Assembly: GCA_028023455.1 (NCBI GenBank)
Contig: JAQFVV010000143.1
Coordinates: forward strand, 720,001 to 784,000
Direction: 5' to 3'
Source: Epiperipatus broadwayi
Lineage: Eukaryota; Onychophora; Udeonychophora; Euonychophora; Peripatidae
Length of the DNA: 64,000 bases
This document shows, piece after piece, positions 21,047-32,719 of the stretch. A program made the translations under genes and the position numbers. The stretch's first letter is position 1. Each line of letters opens with the position of its first letter. The notes beneath the pieces are model-generated. The model had not been told where the DNA came from and made no database searches. It worked only from the letters and a program-made list of their open reading frames with translations.

Positions 21047-22803
21047 TTAGCTATAAGTGCTGTCTCTATTCAGATCTTGAAGAATTTTAATCAATTTAAG
21101 TCTACAAATTCATGTACTTAATTTCTAGAGAGTAAAGTGGAATTAAAACATTTATTTTTATTACATCACTACCACTTGCCTTATCACTAACATTGTTATT
21201 CCTTTTATAATTATATCTACTGCTTAAATGTTTATTCTGGAAAATATAGCAAAATACAGAGATTCAGTGAAATAGGCTATTTTAAAAACAACTTTATTAG
21301 ATTTCTTCCACTTTCACAGAAGAGAAGAAGATCCCTAAATAGTTTTGTCTAAATGTAAATCTTTGCCAAGTTGAAATTCCTGTTCTAAATTTAATTATAG
21401 CATTATATACAAACTTTTATAATGTCTCAAGCAAAAATCACATCTAAAGATTCTGAGTTTATTACTTCTACCTTCTTAGTGCCAGAGCAATGCTGTGCAT
21501 GTAATTAAAGATTGGAAATATGGTTACATTAATACACAGAGTCATTATCACAGTTAGTATAGGAAGATGATCAATGATATGAAAGATTCATAATTGGGCA
21601 TAAAGAAAAAGTACTATTTGTAGCTAAAATAGTACTTAACCTTTGAAGAGTCAACATCTTATCAGATAACAAAAAGTACTCTTGTTCAAGCAATGCTTAC
21701 TGTTTATTTGCAGATAATCCTTGAACTGAAAATATGGATAAGCATTAAAAAATTTCAGATTAATTATATCAATGATTTTTAATCATAAATATACAAAAAA
21801 AATAATAGAGTTAATTGTTACATGGACAATAGTTTAAAAGTCATAAAAATTTAAATAAATATATATTTAACGCCATCTTTTGGTAAATAATTTTGTTTAC
21901 CAAAGATCTAATATCTGTTGAGCTTGTATTATATATAAACCTATACACATTTGACAAGCTGCTTGTTAAAACAATTTTATGATTAATATTTTTAGGAGCT
22001 ATTAATCGTTTAATGTTAATTAAATCAATATTTAACTTTTTATCAAATTAAAACCCAAAAGGTGTTTTAATCTGTTTTCATTCTGCTACCATAGAAACCT
22101 TTTTTAAATCCCTTTTGAACAGTGATATGACTTTTGAGAATATGATAAAAAAAATCATTTGCTTAATTTGAAAGAGCAATTTGAAATTACTTAATAACTT
22201 AGGTAAAATTATTAAAATTATAAAATCGTTCGATTAAAAATGTGAAAAAAAAAAAGATTTAAAATAAATTAAACTTCAATGAGTATTGCATAAGATATTT
22301 AAAAAAATAGAACGTTTTTATTTTATAATTTAAAACGAGATTTAAATAGATTTATGTGGGTGGATTTTTTCTTTTTAAAGAACAAATAAAGAGAACATTA
22401 ATTTATTTATGAGACAGAGAGAATTTGATAGCATAAAAATCTTGATATAAAATATAACACATTTTATTTATTATGGTGTTTAAATATATTAATTGTAGCA
22501 CAAAAGCAGCTGTAATATGTTACACATGAAAAAAAAACTTCAGGTGTTTATACAACAGTTATCTTTTGAATTTTAACCTATGACAATAGATAACCGACTT
22601 TACTGCATTTTATTTATGTAATACTAATTTTATTTGAAAGGGTGAAAAAATTGAATACAGTATACCCAATTATTACATATGTTATATTTTATACTAAATA
22701 ATCAAAGATATAATTATATTCTAGCTATGAAAAAAATTATAATTAGCACAATTTCTTGTAATTCTTATTATGAGAATATATTTATATACTGTATATGTTA
22801 TAT
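21047..22803. other. Gene-free AT-rich stretch
   Basis: No protein trace, hairpin or tandem array was recognised. A/T homopolymers are frequent, for example near 22240 and 22310. Confidence 0.5.
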
Positions 22804-23312
22804 TTGTTTAAACAAAGGCAAAACTCTCTATGTAGTAGTGATGATTATTTCATTTATTAGAAAATGAAAGAAGTAATCAGTATTTCGTAGAGAAACTTTC
22901 CGAATTTAATCAGTTTCTCCAATTCATAGTTATTCTTATCTAACATCACTCCATGTATGGTTTCTTTCTATATGTTATACAATCTTTCATTTTACAGTTT
23001 TAGATGCCACTTATTGCCATCTTTTCTAGCAATATGTCTAGCTGAACACCATTTTAGCCTCTAATTCTTTGATGATATCTATCATATCTGTCTCTTGCCA
23101 CATTTTACTCCTATCTGCTATTTTCAACATAAATCTCTTCGTACTTTGTTGAGTATCTGCAGTCTTTGTACTGTTTTTCTATTAAGTGTCCAAATTTCAT
23201 CCATTAATAATCATATTTTTTTATGAAAAAATCTTCCTGCATCCATTGATTGCAAAAGGTTGCACTTGGTAGCATTACTGTTTGGAGAATTTGGTACTCT
23301 TATTAAAAGCAT
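22804..23312. mobile_element. Fold-back family copy D, interrupted by a LINE fragment
   Basis: The left end at 22805-22843 (AACAAAGGCAAAACTC, TATGTAGTAGTG) matches the terminus of fold-back copy A at 1.9 kb. At 23238-23297 the inner block GCATCCATTGATTG and the outer block GGTAGCATTACTGTTTGGAG match the opposite terminus. Between them lies a minus-strand reverse transcriptase fragment, so the LINE piece probably inserted into the fold-back copy. Confidence 0.5.
22890..23225 (-). pseudogene. LINE reverse transcriptase C-terminal fragment
   Basis: The minus strand translates, with frame changes, to segments typical of the C-terminal tail of a widespread animal non-LTR polymerase: NRKTVQRLQILNK, RRDL, DRSKMWQETDMIDIIKELEAKM, then a displaced-frame RHIARKDGNKWHLKT-like segment. 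In intact relatives this is the W-x-G-H-x-A-R region followed by R-P-x-x-R-W-x-D. Frameshifts near 23040 and 23110 show that it is dead. Identification rests on pattern memory and should be checked by translated search. Confidence 0.55.
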
Positions 23313-25554
23313 GTATACGCATATGAAGTGGTGATCATGTGATGGTTTTATATTTTGTTAATATTAACTTATTCTTAACAGAGCATTTTATCTAAGCTAA
23401 ATTTTATGATTAATTTCATATATTATGTTTTCATCCATATTAATAATGTGACTAAGACTCTTACAGTTATTATCTTTTTCTAATTCATCATAAATGGCAG
23501 TCTAACAAATTTGAGGCTGCAAATGTTTGCAATTAGTTTTTAAACATATGAATCTCATATCAATGTTGTAAAAAAAGATAATATATTTTGATTACAAATA
23601 GAAAAAGAAAGTTGTTATAAAAACAATAGTCAGTAAAGTAGTGTGATGAATCATTTTCTGATTGACAACAAGAAAGTGATTGCGATTGAAATAGTTAAAA
23701 TTTTTAGACCAAGTAAAGAAAATATGTAAACATATATGTAAATTTGGCCAGTGAATACTAGGTAGTTTATTATTTAAATATTTTAAAATATATTTGCTGT
23801 ATCTAAAATACAAGCAACAGCGACCCATGATTTTTCTCATAAGCTAATCCATATGCATATGAGAATAATTTTGTTCACCTACTCTACACTCATCTACTAA
23901 AATTCTGAACAATCAGTAGTCAAATATATGGTATAATGCTATTATATTCCCCCCATCCCCTGACCAGTTTCTGTCTTTTGTTTTCATAAGTATTCAAAAC
24001 TGATACTAAATACACTATATGCATGTAGCAGCCATTTTTTACTTTTATTAATACTATTTAAATTAATAACATATGAAATAATTTTTTGTTTTTTTCCAAA
24101 ATTGAAATTACCAATAATTGTTTCCAAACAACAATAAATTAACAAAACTAACAATTCTGGCTTATTTTTCAAATAAATCAGTGAATTTTAAAAAAAAATT
24201 GTAGAATTTAATTATCATTCATTATTACCATTATTTTTAAACATTATCAGTCCACAAATGGGATAAAAGTATCTTCAAGTTTAATCCAGTTTTTCTAATT
24301 CATATCTTCTCTGATTCATGCTATGTCTGAAACTTCTATATCTCATCCATCCATCTCACATGTAATCTCATTCCACATTTTATATTAACTCTTGGTATAT
24401 AGTTTACTTTCTCTTTTAACAATAAGTTCAAACTGGTTTCATTTCAGTCTCTTAATTTTTTCAATAACACTCCCCTCCCCTATTTATTTTATTTCCATTT
24501 TCTCCTTGTTATTCTTAACATACTTCCCTCCATACTTAGCTCTTTATTGCTCATCTATTAAAAATATTCAGATTTATATTAATTCTTAATTAAATACATT
24601 TATTAAAACCTTATATCTACAACCTCATTTATTAATAAGTTATTTTTATCAAAGTACTCCATTGACATTTAATTCTATGATTAATTTTATTCATCATATA
24701 CTTTTTCTAATTCACTATTATTAATTTACTTTGAAAAAGCACTGAATTTTTAATTTAGGCTATGTAGCATGTTAAAGCTCTTTAATTTTTTATTTTTTTT
24801 TGCTTTCATGCAATAAGTTCTTACAATATTTCATGGTGCTCTGAAACATTAATTAGCCAAATTAATCACTGCCATCTGAAAAAAATCTAAATGATTTAAA
24901 TAATCTTTTTTTTTTTATGCAACTTCCCATTTTAATCCATAAAACACTTCCCATAAAATTATTGTAAAAATTATAGAAATTGGAATACTGTTTGATATGT
25001 TTATAAATGTTAATCTTTTTTAGTGTATGTAGTCTAATCACTATTGTTGCATTTGAATAAATGTGTTCAAATTTCATATCCTTATATTCCAAAACCTTTC
25101 ATCACCACAGAAAAGGTTGTAGAGCAAATAAATGTCTTTTCAGAATCTACAAATCCAAAGCAAGAAATTGCAATTCATAGTCATTGATCTTTTTTTTTAA
25201 TTTCTCTTAATACTTGGATGAAAAAAATCTAAGCTTTTATTCATTTGGTTGTTTGAATTTAATGTTTCTTGTAGATGAGTTGTAATGATATTAGTTAAGA
25301 CATAGACTAATAAGTCTGAAATGTTGAATATCTTTTTATTTTACTTAAATATCAATACAGTATTACTACTACACACTTCTAACCATACATCCTTATTAGT
25401 TATGAATTTAATGTAATCATATGAACAATTTTCTTTACTTCTTCATCCATTTCTCTTAAAACAATCATATCAAATACATAATTTCCTGTAATTTTTCTAT
25501 TTTTTATAAATTTAATTTTAATCTATTTTTTATAGATTTAATTTTAATCCATCT
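23313..25554. other. Gene-free AT-rich stretch
   Basis: No supported feature. Reading frames at 23592-23840, 24392-24589 and 24862-25092 are rich in Ile, Phe, Tyr, Asn and Lys as expected from AT-rich noise and show no motif. A T-run is at 25551-25568. Confidence 0.5.
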
Positions 25555-25893
25555 TTTTTTTTTTTTTTGGATGAATAAAATAACAAATGAAGAAGTTTTG
25601 AAAAGAGTAAATGAAGAAAAATGATTGATTGAGGAAATTAAAAATAGAAACTGGATTGAATATATTTTAAAAAGAAAATAGATTAATGAAAGATGTTTTG
25701 GAGGGAATGGTGAGTGGAAACAAGAAGAAAGGATGGAAAAGATTGGCATTGTTGGATGATATAAGAGATGGGAAGAGTTATATAGAATTGAAGAGCTGGG
25801 CAATGAAGATAATGGAATGGAAAAATGGATGAATTGGCAATGTGACTACTCCCTCTGGACCTATCCATGGGGCAGAATACTACTGATGATGAT
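25555..25893 (+). pseudogene. Non-LTR retrotransposon 3' end (5'-truncated)
   Basis: The plus strand reads KITNEEVLKRVNEEK and IKNRNWIEYILKRK (25575-25680). After a frameshift near 25680 it reads LMKDVLEGMVSG, then KKGWKRLALLDDIRDGKSY (to about 25775), stopping with TGA at 25830-25832. These are the conserved tail of an animal non-LTR polymerase (usual pattern: RNW-GHILR, LL-VLEG-V-G, G-R-LLDDI). The 3' UTR CTCCCTCTGGACCTATCC leads into a GATGATGAT tail at 25885-25893, a simple-repeat 3' end known for RTE-like elements. Only the last 350 bp of the element remain. Confidence 0.72.
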
Positions 25894-27222
25894 CTTTTTA
25901 TTTAAAGTACACTGTATTTGTTATTTCAAAAGTTATAACTATAGTGACAAAAAAAAAAAAAGTAATAACTATAGTGACTACTTTTTTTTTATTATTCTTC
26001 ATTGACACACTTTTTTGTAGTATTCTTTCACAGACTTACGGATGTGGATATTTGTAATTAATACTTGAAATTGATTTGCACTATTATTTTTTAAAAATTG
26101 TCAGAGATTGAAATTTTAATGATTTTTTTAAAATAATTTTTAAAAATTCTTCACTTTTTTAAATTTGCAACATGTTTTTTATATTGACTTCAATTTTAAA
26201 ATTATTAATGGCGGAGTGTGTCAAAGAAAGCTTATTTTAGGTATCAATATTTAATTGTTGAATTACTCAAAAGTCAAACTAATGACATTCTAATTTATTT
26301 TTTTCTAAATTATTAATTCATTATTCTTGTAATAAACATTATAATTTAAATTTATTTATTGCTTTGAAATTTAAAAAAAAGACTAATATTTGATTTGTAT
26401 AATCATTATATTGAATCATAAAGCCTTTTAATATAACTGAAAATGTATTTTTCTTTAACCTCCGGTATTAATATAAAATAATTAATAGACGTGCAGTATA
26501 TATTTTTATACTATTATTAGAAACAGTTATTTTCGATTCTCATAAATATAATTTTTAAAATTATAGCTATAATTTGTGACATATCAAAATAATTAAATAA
26601 TGATATATGTAGGATAATGAATAATATTTATTTATACAAACTTGTAAAATAAGGAACATTTCCGCTATAATCTGCCAAAAACAGTTAACTCTGTCTTTAT
26701 TATATGTCTGAGATTTAGTGCCCTCTATTAACAATTTAAGAAATTATTTTTATTTAGTTAAATAATTTATCATTTTAGATAAAAGTCAAGAATAAATCGC
26801 ATCTTTTAACTTAGAAGTATTTATGGAACAACTTCTAAAAAATCAATAGATCAAATGTAATATTTTTTGAAATTATCTATATTTCAAAAATTATAACTGC
26901 AAATCTTGAGGAGGGGAGATAATAATGGTTCCTAATATTTCAATCTTTTCAGATCTCTTCAGTTAAAACAAACCACATATAAATATATTTTTCACTATTC
27001 CTACATAAATATATTTGTGTAAATTATATAAATCTAGTTTACAAGTCATAGCAACTTTAGCCTTTATGTCTTTAAATAGTTAAAGGTCATTCATTATTTT
27101 TCAATGAGTTAAAGATTATCACACACACACACCCCTAAATATAGCTAAATACTAAATATATCTCCTATTAATAGTTAAATTAAGTTATAGATCACATGAC
27201 CTATCTCTTAAGCTTGTAAGTT
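25894..27222. other. Gene-free AT-rich stretch
   Basis: Only a 20-bp duplication around an A-run (AGTTATAACTATAGTGAC and AGTAATAACTATAGTGAC, 25930-25979) and an AC microsatellite at 27120-27132 stand out. Confidence 0.5.
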
Positions 27223-27502
27223 ATAAACAATGAGGATTGCCAATTCCTCAACAAGCTTTGTGATAAATACTTAGCCAGTGCCAGCACTTAAAATATCTGT
27301 CAGGAACCCCCCCAAACCCCTGACCATGGTTTCGTGCTTTGGCACTCCTCAAAGAGGTGCCCTAGTGTCTGAGGAGTGCCAAAGCACGAAACCATGGTCA
27401 GGGATTTGGGGGGGGGGTCCTGACAGAGATATTTTAAGTGCTGGCACTGGCTAAGCATTTACCACAAAGCTTGTTGAGGAATTGGCAATCCTCATTGTTT
27501 AT
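27223..27502. repeat. 280-bp near-perfect palindrome (fold-back element)
   Basis: The arms of about 130 bp (27223-27352 and 27375-27502) pair with only a handful of mismatches around the loop GTGCCCTAGTGT. The arms are much richer in G+C than the surroundings and include ATGGTTTCGTGCTTTGGCAC and GAATTGGCAATCCTC. Length differences in the C-run (27308-27314) and the G-run (27408-27416) are the main asymmetries. It is most likely a recently inserted or recently duplicated MITE. A transcript would form a long double-stranded hairpin. No coding capacity. Confidence 0.82.
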
Positions 27503-28582
27503 ATCTACTATTCTTTATAAACTAGAATGAGAGTTTTTTTTTTTAATCATTTAAGACTTTTTATTTATGTACTCAATCTGTGAAATCATTATTACCACTA
27601 TTATATTTCAACACATAGTTGAAGATACTGGAAAACATGTTAATGGTTCACAAGCAGATCTCTTTAATTAAATCAAACCATTCACTTTCTTCCTTAATTA
27701 CATAAATTGCTCTGTATTTATTTATGTGAATTGTATGCATTAAATTTACAAATGCCAGTGATAGTAATAATGGTTTGAAGAGCTAGAAAATAATGCACAT
27801 GAAGAATAAGTCACATTGTTAAAAAAAAAAAAGAAAGAAAACTTTCATGGAAGTGTTTAAAGGGTAGAAACAAAATGTAATATTTTTTAATAATGAATGA
27901 TTAATGGTCATTTGTATATTTATTGAAGGATTATTATTATTAATAAATGATGAAAAATTAAATTATTATTATTATTATTAATAAATGATGAGAAATTAAA
28001 TTTATATATGGCAATGAACGTAATTAAAACTAAACTATAATAATCACTTTAAGAAAATCATTTCAGAGACATTGACTTGCATTGTTGATAAACTAATGTT
28101 AATCTGGTCTCCTAGATTTTCTAGTTTTCTAGAAGTAGTTCAATAATAATTCAAAAATATACATTTATATCTTCATTAGGAATTGTTAATGTTTTTAAAG
28201 CAGTATCCCCAAATTATGTTTCAAGCTTTAGTATTGCACAAGATTGAATAAGTGTTTTATAGAAAATTATTAAAATTAATATGATTTACATTTAAATTTT
28301 TTTATTCAAACTGATCCCATTTAAATAAATATATTTATATGATATTACATTCATATGGAGGTACGATTGTAATTTTATTTTATTTTTTATGTAAATAAAT
28401 AAGCATTGGTATTGTTGTTTTTTTAATTCAAATAAACCCCAATTTGATATGTGTTTGTGTAAATTGTAAAGTCTTGCATAAAAAAACAATTTGAAAAATA
28501 CTGCTTTAAAACACTTCATGCTTATGAAAATTTAAATCATTAAAACATAACATAATGACCATTTCTTATGTTTACACATGTT
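27503..28582. other. Gene-free AT-rich stretch
   Basis: An ATT microsatellite with a duplicated ATTATTAATAAATGATGA context lies at 27935-28000. Nothing else is recognised. Confidence 0.5.
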
Positions 28583-28842
28583 GTTAAAACAGTAGCAACT
28601 CTCCATACAGTTGTATCACACAGTGCAAGCCAATAGTAATCAATAGATGCTAGAATGTTTGTGCATCAAAATCCCTTTCTAATGGCTACTCATCCAATAT
28701 CCCAGACTTCTCATTGATGAAGACCACAATCAGAAACTAGTCAGGGGATATTGGATGAGTAGGCACTAGATTGGGATTTTGATGCCTTAACCTGCTAGCA
28801 TTTAATGATTTCTAGGGCTTGCATTGGGTGGCGCTACAAAAC
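28583..28842. mobile_element. Fold-back family copy B
   Basis: The left terminus (GTTAAAACAGTAGCAAC, CTCCATACAG) and right terminus (GCATTGGGTGGCGCTAC) are inverted relatives. The inner blocks GGATATTGGATGAGTAGGCA (near 28745) and GCTACTCATCCAATATCCC (near 28685) are also inverted copies. The centre includes ACTTCTCATTGATGAAGAC and CAGAAACTAGTC, which recur in diverged form at 32.2 and 53.8 kb. No open reading frame. Confidence 0.65.
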
Positions 28843-31800
28843 AAAAGCTATTATTTTTAATATACAAAGATATAAATTTATGATATATTCTGCATATTAA
28901 ATAAATATCATTGCAATATAGGAATCAAAAAATTAATAATTAAGTTTCTTCACTTTATTGCTATGAATCATTTGCCAGTTTATTTAAAATAAAGATTAGT
29001 TGGTTTTTTAATATATTTTTCCAATCATCTTCTGTAAGATCAAGAAATTAAAATTTACCTTTTATTTTCCTTGTTATAAAATCAACTAGTAAATGTTGTT
29101 TTTGTTTTTTTTAAAGTTAGCGTGTATTATTAACAAGTATATATTGCAATGGATTGCAAATGTGCAATGAAAAATAAAATAGCCCAATGTCAGTTGTAAT
29201 GGATTGGATTATAATGTTAAACTCTTTTTAACAACCCCATAGATTTGGGCATTAATTGTAGTCCAATTATTGATTAACAATTGCAATATTATCTATCTGA
29301 CTAGCTATATACAAAGCATGCATAGATATCAAAGAGAAATGATAAGAGACCTTAATTGACTTACTCTCAGGGTTTAACATGGCTAGTGAGACTTGATTAT
29401 TCATCAAAATATAAATTGGAGGCAAAGGGAATTTTATTGAATCTAACATATATTTGCAGATGGAGGATTATATGCAAAACAATATATTAATTAATTATGG
29501 CTTATGCAAGTAATTATAAAATTGAATATTGACAAAACCCAAAAATTATTATACAAGTAAAACCTTTGTACTGAAACAAGAAAAAAAAAATTTCAAATAA
29601 ATCACAAAGTCATTTTATATAAAACAAATGGTATATTCTTTATTTTGATTATGGTTTAATTTTCTTTTCACATAGTAATAGTTATATTCAAGCAACATAT
29701 AATATTTGTTTCTTTTCTCAGTTTTCATTTGACTTCAACATCATTCATATCCACAATCTTTGCTAACAATAGGCATGGATTGACATTTGTATCTGAATAA
29801 GAACCATCTACTGTTTAACATAAAGAAAGATGTAATAATAGAAAAATAACGAGGATCATAATAGTCTTAAAATAGCAGTTCAGAATCATAGATATGTTCT
29901 TTAAGGTCACATCATTTAACTTTTACACAAAATTCTCTTCATACTATGCTGAATATCTATATACCCCATTTTCTATTAAAACTATATTTCTTTTTTTAAA
30001 CTACAAATATTAAATCCTTAGATTTATTATCTACAATAAGGCTTCTATTATAGCCCCAAAAACTTAATATCTTCTATTATATCATCACTAATTCTGAGGA
30101 TTAAATAAGTGTTTATGACTGGATTACACACCTCTTAATATACCAAATTTCTGTGAATAAAAAATATAAAAAAAATTCCTAATCTCACATATGAAGAAAT
30201 ATGCACATATAGTACAAAAATAAAATGTTTACATACTAATGTACCTTTTTAACATATCTTATGATGAAGTAATGAATTATTTTCTGAAGAAACATATTAA
30301 ATACTAATATTAAATATTAAACACTAATACTATACATTATATGTATATTTATAAATGGTTCTTATGAGAACAAATGACAATAAATTTAATTTCAAGCATT
30401 CATTATATACTACAAATATGGTGTGTGTGTACAATGCATATAAATTAAAACAACAGAGTTTTAATGACAAATTATATCTAGCATATTATTATTCATATTG
30501 ATGAATTAAAATTTAAAATAAATTTACTTATATAATGTATGTATATAATGCTGCGAATTAAAATAAAACAGAAAATTTTAATACTAAATAATATCTAGTA
30601 TGTTCTTATTTATATTGATTGATCAAAATTTAAAGTTAATTTAAGTTTATAAATGAATAAAATTTAAAATCAGATGTATTCAAAAGAAAATGATCAAATT
30701 AATTACCATTTAATATCTTTTTTTTTTTTTTGAAAATTGACAATTATTTGACGCGTCTTTATTCATTCTGGTGTATATTGAATTAATATGTATGACAATT
30801 TTAAATGATGAACACATGAATTCATAAACCATTTGTAGTTGATTTTTTTGAAGTGTCCTTTTATTCTGGTTAAGCCATGGTGGATCAATTGAAGGTGACA
30901 TACCGACTTTGAATGCTTAGGTGATACTTATATTGACTTGCTGTATAAGAATAGCTGTTCATTTTTCAGGTTGATTTCCATTCAAATACATGGATGTTAA
31001 TTATTGGACAGGATAAGACAGAGGGAACTAAATTCCTAGATTGCACTTTCTTGTTTACTCTGCCATTTATAATGAAATCAAACTAAATATTGTGATTACA
31101 CAAAATATATATATATTAAACAGCAGCAAAGTTTTGTTTCTTTATCATAATGGGGATGATCAATAATAATCATCCTGGTTATCATAGTATCTAATTTAGT
31201 CCTTCATGCTCTATTGACGTCAATTGTACTATTACAACAATTGTCGATCTTGAAATATTAAAGTTTGAAGGGAAAAAATTACTTACAAAAATATGCTTTA
31301 CAGTTTTTTTAAAAAAATAAATAAATAAATAAACAAATCATTAAATTATATTGCAAATAATTTCAAAAACAAAGTTATAATGTAAACACATTTAGTAATT
31401 CATATGCCAATATTTCAATCATTGATATCATTAAATGCAAATATTTTAAATACAAACTAAGATCTTTGTAAAAATCTATGTACATATATATTTTTCTTAT
31501 ATGTATCACCATTGCCATTTTTAAATTCCAAAACCATAAATAAATGCAATACCAAAAAAATTTGAAAGAAGTAAATAACAACAACAATAAAATAATATAT
31601 ATAAATAACCCCCCATATCAAAGCCAAACCAAAGATTTTTTTTTTAATGACAACAATAACACTTTGATGGAAAGAGTGGATCTTTCCAACCTTCACAATA
31701 TATTAATTTATTTGCAAGACCATCTTTTTGTTTTAATGTGTGTAATCAAAATTAAATTTAAAATGTTAGTTAAGTAAATTGTTATTCAGATAAAATAATA

Positions 31801-32122
31801 AAATCTGGAAGTCATAACAATTTTAAGGGGACTCATAATTTTATCAGGATTAAAAGAGTTGCCAGAATAATAGTGACTAAATCAGTAATATTACACCTGT
31901 ACTTGTGAAACATTTAATAACAAACTTTATATATATAAAAACTTATAATAGTAAGAAAATGGAACAGCTAAAAATGATTAATTATAGTTAAAAATTATGT
32001 TAAAAAAGAATTATATTAGAAAAGTAAAGAATTTATATTAAGTTCACTCAATAGCAAATACTTGAACTTTAAAATTATTAAAGTATACTGTTTCAATGAT
32101 TATCCAACTACCAAGTCATATT
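28843..32122. other. Gene-free AT-rich stretch with a degenerate tandem duplication
   Basis: Two diverged copies of a unit of about 115 bp lie at 30430-30640 (shared AAAACA, AGTTTTAATGACAAAT-like and ATATCTAGCAT-like blocks, then ATTGATGAATTAAAATTTAAA). No gene motif occurs. The overlapping frames at 31375-31777 on both strands are AT-rich noise. Confidence 0.5.
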
Positions 32123-32364
32123 GTTTAAAACAGTAGCACCCTCCTCACCCAATAGTACCATCTTTGCAAGCTTTGATAATTAATAGATACTAGTAATGCT
32201 TGATTCAAGACTCTTTACTGGTGAAAGCTAGAAACTAGTCTGGGGATATTAGATGGAAAGCACTTACTTGGTAGGGATTTAAAGTATTACTATCTAGCAT
32301 CCATTGATTACTAAAGCTTGCACTAGATGGCATTATTGTAGGGGGAAATTGCTACTATTTTAAC
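32123..32364. mobile_element. Fold-back family copy C
   Basis: The termini GTTTAAAACAGTAGCA (32123-32138) and TGCTACTATTTTAAC (32350-32364) are inverted copies of each other. Inner blocks TTAATAGATACTAG and CTAGCATCCATTGATTAC also pair. The centre carries CTGGTGAAAGCTAGAAACTAG. It is about 240 bp long and non-coding. Confidence 0.65.
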
Positions 32365-32533
32365 AGCAGACAATAATAAAGAAAAAATAATCATGTAACT
32401 TTAATGGAGATCTTGTGTCTGGATTTGATACATGGAAATGGTAATTCTTAAAATTACATATTGGAGTTTTATGAAGCTACTTCTTCAGTAAGGAGAAGTA
32501 CATTGCTTTTGGCAGTCTCTAAGTTGTCAGTAG

Positions 32534-32719
32534 TTGGCTGTTTTTTATTGGTCAATTAGTAGGCAAGGTGAACATATGATGGTTATAGATTCATCCTGGG
32601 GAGTGGAGTTTGTTTCTGGTGATTTGGCAGCACATAATGTTAAACTAGGTCCTGGAATAGGTTCTGAGTTCATCATCTGGGTAGGGACGGATAAATACAA
32701 TGGAGTTACTGTTAAATAA
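32534..32719 (+). CDS. Unidentified short open reading frame in a GC-richer patch
   Basis: This 61-codon frame sits in a patch of about 300 bp (32400-32760) that is less AT-rich than its surroundings. The peptide contains IDSSWGVEFVSGDLAAHNVK and PGIGSEFIIWVGTD, which look more protein-like than the usual AT-rich noise (low in Asn/Lys/Ile runs). I do not recognise a family. It has no visible upstream exon, splice context or poly(A) signal specific to it, and a 75-codon frame exists on the other strand. It could be a transposon fragment, an exon remnant or chance. Low confidence. Confidence 0.18.
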   Translation: MAVFYWSISRQGEHMMVIDSSWGVEFVSGDLAAHNVKLGPGIGSEFIIWVGTDKYNGVTVK

